A stretch of 5,913 nt of DNA, taken from Clostridiales bacterium. GTDB lineage: Bacteria; Bacillota; Clostridia; Lachnospirales; Lachnospiraceae. Each line of letters opens with the position of its first letter. The first letter of the stretch is position 1. Of the stretch, positions 1 through 5,596 are shown piece after piece. The DNA lies in NCBI GenBank assembly GCA_012512995.1, contig JAAZDA010000032.1, positions 1 to 5,913 on the forward strand, written 5' to 3'. The position numbers were made by a program, and so were the translations under genes. The notes beneath the pieces are model-generated. The model saw only the letters and a list, made by a program, of their open reading frames with translations, did no database searches and had not been told where the DNA came from.

Positions 1-2436
1 ACCTATACCACCACCACGATTCATCCGTACAAGGCTGGAAACCCAAAGACGCATGGACATTTCCTTGAAACAGAGTTGCATTATCCGCCGTTTTCATTCC
101 CGGCAAGACCTTATCGGTGGATGATGAGCCATATGGGTGATCAGCACGGTAATGAGAATATCGAGGAACTGGCTGAGCGATATGGGATAGAATTTAATCC
201 CGATGCAGAGCCTGCACTTGATTTTGATTCCAACTGGGTGCAGGAAAGCGTTAACCAGAGAGCAATTTTCAAGACGTTCTATGAGGACGTTCAATTTGAA
301 AAGTCACTGGTTATTCCCTACGCCAAGCAGGTTCCATTTATTGAAGATCCGAAGCGCGTTGTTATGGGCATCGGCTTCATCACGTCAATGGTAGAGCCTC
401 CGGAGCATGCGCATACGGATGCCGGTAAACTGCGTTCAAGCTTATGGGAGACTATGCTCGGCCATTCTATAAGGAACGACAGGAAGAACGGTTTCCTTAT
501 GCCTTATCGTGAGATGATGGAGTATGCAAATGATCATCCGGAATTTGATATGCGTACCATCACCGTCTTTGCAGGCGATGAGTATTTTGAGGAATTTTCA
601 TACGCCACAGAGCATCTGTCATATGATGCGGTAATCAGCGTACTATTGCAGACTATCAGCGCTCTTGAGATCATAAAGAGTTGTATTCCCGGAAACTGGG
701 ATGAGTGTATCCGATGGACAAGAGACAGGCTGAAAGAAACCTGGTTGGAAAGAGGATCATTTCCCGGCCTTGGGTCTATGCTCTACGCCTGCGGTTTTGT
801 GCGCGGTGAAATGATTGCAAAGGAAGCAAAGTCAAAGATAAAAGACCAGCCAAAGTTCGAAGACGAGTTCTATCACTTAATGGAGAACTTTGGCGGCAGT
901 TTTTCAGACAAAGTGAAGAGTATGACCGGCACCACCGAGCGAGAAATTTTCATGTCGCTTTCGGGAGAAAGGAAAGAGCTCTTCTGGCTTTTGGCGAGAA
1001 TGTCCGTTACGCCGCTGCAGGCATATACGCTTTTCCATCCAGAGGAGCGCCGTAAACATGGCCTTACCTGCTCTGATGCCGAGATCCTTGATAATCCATA
1101 TATCCTTTACGAGCGGACTCTGAGATGCTCAGATGAAGACAAAATTTCAGTCAAGAAGATTGATATGGCAGTAGTCCCTCCGGACATCTTGAAACAGATC
1201 AATCCGGTTCCATCAAGGTCAGCGCTTGAGTCTGAAAATGATAAGCGCAGGATCAGGGCTTACAGCATTTCAATTCTTGAGGAGCAGGCTGGTTTCGGCC
1301 ACACGCTGTATCCGCTGGAACAGCTGATTGATGAGCTGAACGGGCTGCCAATAGATCCTCCGTGCCATGCGAACAGGGATGTCATGAACGGCTATCATGA
1401 GTTCTTTGAACAGGAGATAATACAGATCCCATGTGCTGATGGCTCTACAGCGTACCAGTTGAAGAGGCTCTATGAGATGGACGAGTTGATCAGATCTTCT
1501 GTCAATAAGAGAGTGTTCAAGGCAAAGAGGCATGAAGTTCATGAGAACTGGCGTGCCATTATTGACGATACCTTCAAAAGCGAAGAGCAAAGTAAAAACG
1601 AGGATGCTGCCAGAACGGAAAAAGCTGCAATTATCAAGGAACTTGCAGAAGCCAGACTGTCTGTACTCATAGGCGGTGCAGGAACCGGTAAGACCTCTCT
1701 GCTTGCGGCATTGTGTAAATCAAAGCAGATTTATGACGGCGGAGTTCTTCTTCTTGCTCCTACCGGGAAAGCCCGTGTACGTATGAGTCAGGCCATGCGC
1801 AAACAGGGAATAGAATGTAAGGCTAAGACGGTTGCACAGTTCCTGATTGAGAGTAGGCGTTTTAGATGGTGGTCGATGGAGTACTGCCTTTCCAATGAAC
1901 AGGCTAAGGACGTGCCGTTTACAGTTATTGTCGACGAATGCTCTATGCTGACAGAGGAAATGTTTGCTGCGTTACTGCAGGCATTGAAAGGGGCTCAGAG
2001 GATCATTCTTGTTGGCGACCCGAATCAGCTGCCTCCGATTGGAGCAGGCAGGCCTTTTGTCGACCTCGTAAAATACCTGAATAAAGACATCCCTGTCTTT
2101 CCGAAAGTTGGCAGGAGTTTTGGACAGCTGACTGTCACCATGCGCCAGACTTCAGAAAACGGAGAAGAACGCGGCGATACGGAGCTGGCTCAGTGGTTCA
2201 CACCTGATAATGACAATCTGGACGAGAACATATTCCTTCGTCTTCAGGGAGGCAGTATTGGTGACCATGTGGTGTTCAAGTCATGGTCTACACCCGAGGA
2301 TCTGGAAGACAAAATTTTCGAGACGCTGAAAGAAGAAACAGAAATGACGGATGTCGATGACATTCAGGGTTTTGATATTTCCATCGGGGGAAAGATAAAC
2401 GGAGAATGGATGAACTTCGGAAGCGAACCACTGTGA
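1..2436 (+). CDS. 5' fragment of RecD2-like SF1B DNA helicase, truncated by the IS
   Basis: The fragment is open at the left window edge; no convincing start is visible, and the in-frame TTG at 76 is internal. Window codons 1 to about 290 match no domain I can name. Codons about 340-550 look like the RecD2 N-terminal region: DNPYILYE at 364-371 and GHTLYPLEQL at 433-442, the latter resembling the RecD2 winged-helix segment. The first RecA-like domain follows, with Walker A GGAGTGKTS at 558-566, an LLAPTGKA (motif Ia type) stretch, Walker B VIVDECSML with Asp645, motif III GDPNQLPP at 672-679, and LTVTMRQ with Arg715. GDTELAQWF after it also fits RecD-type helicases. The role would be ATP-driven DNA unwinding in the cytoplasm. 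The last codons, CTG-TGA, are partly IS sequence. Without the later motor motifs this product should not act as a helicase. Family assignment is secure; the cellular role is not. Confidence 0.88.
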   Translation, partial: TYTTTTIHPYKAGNPKTHGHFLETELHYPPFSFPARPYRWMMSHMGDQHGNENIEELAERYGIEFNPDAEPALDFDSNWVQESVNQRAIFKTFYEDVQFEKSLVIPYAKQVPFIEDPKRVVMGIGFITSMVEPPEHAHTDAGKLRSSLWETMLGHSIRNDRKNGFLMPYREMMEYANDHPEFDMRTITVFAGDEYFEEFSYATEHLSYDAVISVLLQTISALEIIKSCIPGNWDECIRWTRDRLKETWLERGSFPGLGSMLYACGFVRGEMIAKEAKSKIKDQPKFEDEFYHLMENFGGSFSDKVKSMTGTTEREIFMSLSGERKELFWLLARMSVTPLQAYTLFHPEERRKHGLTCSDAEILDNPYILYERTLRCSDEDKISVKKIDMAVVPPDILKQINPVPSRSALESENDKRRIRAYSISILEEQAGFGHTLYPLEQLIDELNGLPIDPPCHANRDVMNGYHEFFEQEIIQIPCADGSTAYQLKRLYEMDELIRSSVNKRVFKAKRHEVHENWRAIIDDTFKSEEQSKNEDAARTEKAAIIKELAEARLSVLIGGAGTGKTSLLAALCKSKQIYDGGVLLLAPTGKARVRMSQAMRKQGIECKAKTVAQFLIESRRFRWWSMEYCLSNEQAKDVPFTVIVDECSMLTEEMFAALLQALKGAQRIILVGDPNQLPPIGAGRPFVDLVKYLNKDIPVFPKVGRSFGQLTVTMRQTSENGEERGDTELAQWFTPDNDNLDENIFLRLQGGSIGDHVVFKSWSTPEDLEDKIFETLKEETEMTDVDDIQGFDISIGGKINGEWMNFGSEPL
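2427..2431. repeat. Target-site duplication, left copy (ACCAC)
   Basis: ACCAC lies directly before the left inverted repeat and recurs directly after the right one. A 5-bp duplication fits the 5-6 bp typical of IS1634-type elements. With this boundary both element ends begin TGT, and removing one copy restores the host reading frame. The preceding A also matches on the right side, so a 6-bp duplication (AACCAC) cannot be excluded. Confidence 0.85.
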
Positions 2437-2460
2437 TTTTCCTAAGAATTAACTCTCGAC
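2432..2460 (+). repeat. Left terminal inverted repeat of the IS
   Basis: This pairs with 4519-4547. The inner 14 bp, AATTAACTCTCGAC at 2447-2460, match perfectly. The outer 15 bp share TGT, TTTCCT and one further base, with five mismatches (offsets 4-6, 13 and 15). The outermost TGTGA supplies the stop codon that ends the upstream host fragment. The TAA stop of the small IS ORF (2449-2451) also lies within the repeat. Confidence 0.9.
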
Positions 2461-2691
2461 GTCCTCAGAACTCTCTGATGAGGCGTCACCCTGTAGGAAC
2501 TGCATGATCTCCTCAAAGCTTCTGCTGCTGTCTTCGATAGCCTTCATGAGTTCCTTTTTCTGGAGCTCGTCACGCTTATTCATCAACTGTTCCAGCTTGT
2601 TGACTTCAGATTCATAATGCTCCCTGGCCTTACTGACGACCTGCTCCTGTTCCTCAATCCGTTCATCAAGAGAACGCCTTGTCCTTGCCAT
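2449..2691 (-). CDS. Small coiled-coil accessory protein of the IS, translationally coupled to the transposase
   Basis: This is an 80-residue ORF with ATG at 2691-2689 overlapping the transposase stop as TGATG. An AAGGAGG Shine-Dalgarno (2699-2705) lies 7 bases upstream, inside the last transposase codons. A GTG one codon earlier is possible, but the ATG fits the overlap better. The protein starts with a basic MARTRRSLDERI segment, then has a long highly charged helix (about residues 8-52, rich in Glu, Lys, Gln and Leu), consistent with a coiled coil. A helical IEDSSRSFEEIMQFLQG patch follows, then an acidic Ser/Glu/Asp tail. No signal peptide or membrane segment is seen. I do not recognise a characterised family. 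Its position suggests an accessory or regulator of transposition, perhaps binding the transposase or the IS ends; that is inference. Start signals make it a convincing real gene. Confidence 0.8.
   Translation of the reverse strand: MARTRRSLDERIEEQEQVVSKAREHYESEVNKLEQLMNKRDELQKKELMKAIEDSSRSFEEIMQFLQGDASSESSEDVES
2458..2487 (-). other. Subterminal imperfect hairpin
   Basis: GACG-(T)-CCTCA at 2458-2467 can pair with TGAGGCGTC at 2479-2487: nine base pairs with one bulged T and an 11-base loop. The loop contains another AACTCTC, the core word of the inverted repeat. It lies inside the end of the small ORF, so it may only reflect coding constraints. No T-run follows on either strand, so I do not call it a terminator. 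Confidence 0.3.
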
Positions 2692-4400
2692 CACACTGCC
2701 TCCTTCATTTTCTCAGACAGTTTATCGCTGATCTCATTAGCCCACTTTTTGATGTTGATCTCATTGATTCCAAATGCTTTCAGAATCTCTTTCTGCGTCG
2801 CGGTAACCGCATAGTTCAGCCGGTATCTGTGATCTGACTGCTGGATGATCTCGATTTTCTCCAGTTCCCGGATTGCGGCAGGAACAGTCATGTAGTTTTC
2901 CTTTTTATCATTCTTTTTCTCCTGTCCGATCAGCTGATGATAAATGCGGTTTCTGACAATTAACGCCACGAACTCAACAAAGATCCGGGCATCCTCCGTT
3001 TCATTCATATGTGCCCGCATTGTCCTGTTGCCAAGGAAGGACTTGTCTGCCCGGAACAGCTTCTCCGAGACGTCACGGTTTTTGTAAAGCTCCAGGGCTT
3101 TTGAAGCGGTCATTTCAGACGAAGTGATGATAACAAAGTATCCACAGAAGCTGATCTCCCTGTTGATGACATCCGTTTTCTCTCTGGCATACATGAACTT
3201 CTCGTCCTTCTGGCCTTCGTGCCAGTAGATCAGGTCGAAGTAGTGTTCCAGAGCCCGGTCAAAATGAATGGCCTGATTCTGATGTTTCCCAAAGTATTTC
3301 GCCAGCCGGGCAATCTTCCCTGTCAGTTCGCTCTTCTCAGAGGCCTTCTTGCTGTCGCTGTAATAAATATGGAAGTATCGGTCCTTCTCATCGGATGGGA
3401 ACAGCTTCTGATGAACCGTCATGCCGTAAACTTTATAGCCGCGGATATTTTTCGAATAGTCGTCCTCAAACCTGCCCTTGTTCGCGGTTACGATTTCATG
3501 AGCCAGAGACTTCATCCCTTTCATCATGATGATGAAATCGAAGCCATTCTTGTCCATGTAGCGGATGTTTTCTCTGCTGAAATATCCCCGATCGAGAATA
3601 AATCCGACCTCATGATAGCCATAGCCTTTGGCCTTCTCCAGCATGATCTGTAACTGGGATGCATCCGTGATGCTGCCTGGATACTCCTCGTAAAAGAGAG
3701 GTACCGTATTGGTGTTGTTATAAGCAACGGAATAGTTGAACACCGGCTTTCCGTTGTCCTGTTTCGGATGGCCGAATTCTACGCATTCCAGGTCACCTGC
3801 CTGACAATTCTTGTTCGTGGAATCATAAGAAATATAGATCCTCTCACGATGATCCTGTTTCTCATTCCATGTGTTCTGGAAGACGATGATCTGGTCAGGT
3901 GTGATTCCCTTCAGGAAATCACAGACTTTGGAATCGCTGTAAACATGCATTTCTTCAGTAAAGAGCGGATGATTGAATGCGTATTCCGGATAATACTGGG
4001 CGACATTTCCTTCCGTCACAAGTGTATATGCGGCAAGATCCATGAACAGGCCGCTATCCCTGCCGATCAGGGCATCCATTGTCTCATCCAGCTTATACTC
4101 CTGCAGGATCTTACGGACAACAACAAATGTTCCGATCCTGAGACATCCGCTTCTCTCTGGCGGCTTAACCTCTTCAGGAACAGAATCCGGAAAAAATCGA
4201 ATGAAGTTTGCATTCGGATACATCATGGTGTCATCACCGGGATCAACTTTCCCTATAGATGTATCCTTTCCCTGGCTGTACTTCTTCTCCGATATGTAAG
4301 TACGTCCGTACGTATAGTAAACGTAGGTTGTCCCCTTGATCGTTTTCCTCGTGATTCCGGTCTGAAGATCAGGTATTTTCACTGTATATTTCTGATACAT
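2691..4400 (-). CDS. IS1634-family DDE transposase
   Basis: This 569-residue cytoplasmic enzyme should bind the IS ends, excise the element and join it to target DNA. The RNase H-like DDE core is visible: first Asp in IYISYDST (Asp193), second Asp in GFILDRGYFS (Asp270), and Glu446 inside the IS4-clan signature Y-x2-R-x3-E-x6-K (Tyr439, Arg442, Glu446, Lys453). The large gap between Asp270 and Glu446 fits the beta-strand-rich insertion domain of IS4-clan enzymes. The N-terminal 90 residues (IKGTTYVYY.., SIGKVDP.., MYPNANF) resemble IS1634-family transposases. Length is normal for the family, with no frameshift and all catalytic residues present, so it is probably active. The ATG start is supported by GGAGG 5 bases upstream. 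Its TGA overlaps the ATG of the downstream small ORF. Its promoter region holds a palindrome built from the IS-end core, suggesting self-control. Confidence 0.93.
   Translation of the reverse strand: MYQKYTVKIPDLQTGITRKTIKGTTYVYYTYGRTYISEKKYSQGKDTSIGKVDPGDDTMMYPNANFIRFFPDSVPEEVKPPERSGCLRIGTFVVVRKILQEYKLDETMDALIGRDSGLFMDLAAYTLVTEGNVAQYYPEYAFNHPLFTEEMHVYSDSKVCDFLKGITPDQIIVFQNTWNEKQDHRERIYISYDSTNKNCQAGDLECVEFGHPKQDNGKPVFNYSVAYNNTNTVPLFYEEYPGSITDASQLQIMLEKAKGYGYHEVGFILDRGYFSRENIRYMDKNGFDFIIMMKGMKSLAHEIVTANKGRFEDDYSKNIRGYKVYGMTVHQKLFPSDEKDRYFHIYYSDSKKASEKSELTGKIARLAKYFGKHQNQAIHFDRALEHYFDLIYWHEGQKDEKFMYAREKTDVINREISFCGYFVIITSSEMTASKALELYKNRDVSEKLFRADKSFLGNRTMRAHMNETEDARIFVEFVALIVRNRIYHQLIGQEKKNDKKENYMTVPAAIRELEKIEIIQQSDHRYRLNYAVTATQKEILKAFGINEINIKKWANEISDKLSEKMKEAV
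2699..2705 (-). promoter_or_regulatory. Ribosome binding site of the small IS ORF
   Basis: AAGGAGG on the minus strand lies 7 bases before ATG 2691, within the codons for the transposase C-terminal Lys-Glu-Ala. Together with the TGATG stop/start overlap this supports coupled translation of the two IS proteins from one transcript, and it decides the start of the small ORF. Confidence 0.8.
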
Positions 4401-4405
4401 TTCGG

Positions 4406-4410
4406 CCTCC
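4406..4410 (-). promoter_or_regulatory. Ribosome binding site of the transposase
   Basis: GGAGG on the minus strand (within CCGGAGG, 4406-4412) lies 5 bases before ATG 4400. This supports the chosen start; there is no competing in-frame start with a better site nearby. Confidence 0.75.
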
Positions 4411-4412
4411 GG

Positions 4413-4434
4413 TAGAGAGTTAATTAACTCTCTA
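4413..4434. promoter_or_regulatory. 22-bp perfect palindrome, likely transposase operator
   Basis: The left half reads TAGAGAGTTAA and the right half is its exact reverse complement. Each half extends into GAGAGTTAATTA, the 12-bp core word also present at the right end (4522-4533) and, except for its last base, at the left end (2447-2457 in reverse). It lies 13 bp before the transposase ATG and touches the presumed -10 box. The likely role, by inference, is a site where transposase (or the small partner protein) binds and represses its own transcription. Confidence 0.65.
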
Positions 4435-4457
4435 TAATTCTATCACACTGAGGTCAA
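4431..4457 (-). promoter_or_regulatory. Candidate transposase promoter
   Basis: On the minus strand, TTGACC (4457-4452) and TATAGA (4436-4431) are separated by 15 bases, slightly short of the optimal 17. The -10 overlaps the edge of the 22-bp palindrome. A transcript would start in or just after the palindrome and reach the transposase start within about 30 bases. An AAAATAC/GTATTTT inverted repeat (4456-4462 and 4476-4482) sits next to the -35. This was predicted by eye only. Confidence 0.45.
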
Positions 4458-4518
4458 AATACAATGGAAAAGCCCGTATTTTCAACAAAAATCCGCTACC
4501 TGCCACCTCCTCGGCACG

Positions 4519-4547
4519 GTCGAGAGTTAATTATCAGGAAATCAACA
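4519..4547 (-). repeat. Right terminal inverted repeat of the IS
   Basis: This is the reverse complement partner of 2432-2460. GTCGAGAGTTAATT (4519-4532) is the perfect 14-bp inner part; the outer end, read inward, starts TGTTGATTTCC against TGTGATTTTCC on the left. It lies upstream of the transposase promoter. Confidence 0.9.
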
Positions 4548-4552
4548 ACCAC
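4548..4552. repeat. Target-site duplication, right copy (ACCAC)
   Basis: This is the second copy of ACCAC, directly after the right inverted repeat. The host reading frame resumes from the next base. Its presence shows the element arrived by transposition and that this junction has not been rearranged since. Confidence 0.85.
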
Positions 4553-5577
4553 AAAAAGTGGAAGCGTGGCAGATTCTGTCTGCATACCGGAGCAATCCTT
4601 CTATCGGCACAGCAACTATAAACCGCTATATTCACGATAAGTACAAGAGCCAGAAGTCTCGTACACTTAAAGATTGTAAAGTCAGAGGTACTAAAAATAT
4701 GCTCGGTACCGACGGAATCGTATACGGCGATAAAGTCATAAATGTAAGAAACCAGAAGAAAGAAGGCTATCCGAAGAGCGAGAACAATATGTACGTCGCA
4801 AACGGCGAGGTCGGTATTGTTGAAAACATCTGGCAAAAGCCGAAGCAGAAGTCCAATGCGCATTTGGTGAGATTTAGTTCACAGCCGGAGTGCAATTATT
4901 GGTGGTATTCAGGAGTATCTGAGGAAGGAAATAGTGATCTTGAGCTGGCCTATGCTCTGACTGTGCATAAATCGCAAGGTAGCGAGTTTAATAAGGCAAT
5001 CCTCGTTCTGGGTGAACCGGGCAACATGCTGTCACGTGAACTTCTTTATACGGCAATTACTCGTCAAAAAGCCCGCCTTATCATTCTGTACAATGACAAG
5101 GCCTACCACATGAGGGATTATTCATCTGTAATTTATTCCGAGACAGCAGGAAGATATACCAGCCTTTTTGAAGCTCCGGATATCGTTGAATATAAGAAAC
5201 GCTACTATGAAGCTTCCTTGATTCATAAGACGATTAACGGTGAGCTGGTACGTTCCAAGTCTGAAGTCATCATTGCAAATATGCTGCATGATGCGGGCAT
5301 CGAGTATGAATACGAGAAAGAAATTAATCTGGGAGAAGACGGTATCCGCATTCCTGATTTCACCATTGCAGATGAAGAGCTCGGAATCACATATTACTGG
5401 GAGCATTGCGGAATGCTTGGAGATTCCAAGTACAGCAGGCATTGGGAAGAAAAGAAAGCACTGTATGAGAAACACGGCATTGTAGAAGGCGATAACCTAA
5501 TCGTGTCTCGGGACAGCCTGAATGGAGCCATTGATTCTTCTGAGATTCAGGCTTTGATTGACAAATATTTGAAGTAA
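4553..5577 (+). CDS. 3' fragment of the interrupted helicase with C-terminal PD-(D/E)XK-like nuclease domain
   Basis: This continues the frame of the 5' fragment; the first in-frame start codon is GTG 4558, which has no usable ribosome binding site, so it is a gene remnant rather than a new gene. In reconstructed numbering it holds EPQKVEAWQILSAYR at the join, YGDKVINVRN (GDKV from 869), ANGEVGIVE, motif V TVHKSQG at 947-953 and motif VI YTAITRQK with Arg981. These complete the second RecA-like domain of a RecD2-type motor. From about 1035 a separate domain starts: RSKSE (Glu1048), IPDFTI (Asp1079) and YYWEHCGM (Glu1094), then HWEEKK. This is the E..PD..ExX layout of a restriction-endonuclease-like fold, with the usual lysine not in its standard place. 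It ends 19 bases before the GIY-YIG gene. Translation from this allele is doubtful. Confidence 0.85.
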
Positions 5578-5580
5578 GCG

Positions 5581-5586
5581 AGGAGG
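5581..5586 (+). promoter_or_regulatory. Ribosome binding site of the GIY-YIG gene
   Basis: AGGAGG begins 3 bases after the helicase TAA and lies 10 bases before ATG 5597. No promoter fits in the 19-bp gap, so the gene is probably co-transcribed with the helicase gene. The IS insertion may then also reduce its expression. Confidence 0.75.
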
Positions 5587-5596
5587 CTTGATATTC

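Larger units (their letters stand above)
2432..4547 (-). mobile_element. Complete IS1634-type insertion sequence (IS4 clan), 2116 bp
   Basis: The element is bounded by 29-bp imperfect inverted repeats (24 of 29 positions match) and a 5-bp direct duplication. It carries an intact DDE transposase with the IS4-clan YREK signature and a coupled small ORF, both on the minus strand, opposite to the host gene. Non-coding space is small: 17 bp at the left end and 147 bp at the right (promoter) end. Both ORFs and both ends look intact, so the element could be autonomous. A match to a named IS was not possible by eye. Confidence 0.93.
1..5577 (+). pseudogene. RecD2-like helicase/nuclease gene interrupted by an IS (5' end outside window)
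   Basis: This is the host gene as it stood before insertion, made of 1-2431 joined to 4553-5577. Deleting the element plus one 5-bp target duplication (2121 bp, exactly 707 codons) joins GAA-CCA-C to AA-AAA-GTG in phase. The result is one frame of 1151 codons without a stop, and the motif order runs correctly across the join: Walker A, Walker B, GDPNQLPP and MRQ before it; GDKV, TVHKSQG and TAITR after it. The reading frame is already open at base 1, so the true start lies upstream. In the present allele the first bases of the IS supply a TGA stop at 2434-2436, splitting the helicase motor between its two RecA-like domains and separating it from the C-terminal nuclease domain. No other frameshift or stop was seen in either half, so the insertion is probably recent. 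Confidence 0.9.

Noticed and set aside
76..78. TTG as the start codon of the helicase gene
   Set aside because: The same frame is open and protein-like back to base 1, and no ribosome binding site precedes the TTG. The gene is simply cut by the window edge.
1270..1590. 106-codon minus-strand open frame
   Set aside because: It is antisense to the helicase region before Walker A, with no family features.
2426..2431. 6-bp target duplication AACCAC instead of ACCAC
   Set aside because: The extra A matches on both sides, but assigning it to the duplication makes the IS ends unequal (TGT versus GTT). The 5-bp choice gives matching TGT ends. The alternative is not fully excluded.
2458..2487. Rho-independent terminator for the IS transcript
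   Set aside because: The stem is bulged, the loop is large, no T-run follows, and it lies before the stop codon of the small ORF.
3219..3653. 144-codon plus-strand open frame
   Set aside because: It is an antisense shadow of the transposase core, with no domain motifs or start signals of its own.
3768..4415. 215-codon plus-strand open frame
   Set aside because: It lies wholly opposite the transposase, which has catalytic motifs and a proper start. The translation resembles no family and has no good ribosome binding site.
4534..4863. 109-codon minus-strand open frame rich in hydrophobic residues
   Set aside because: It is antisense to the helicase 3' part and spans the IS junction, so it could not predate the insertion. 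The hydrophobic look is a reverse-complement artefact.
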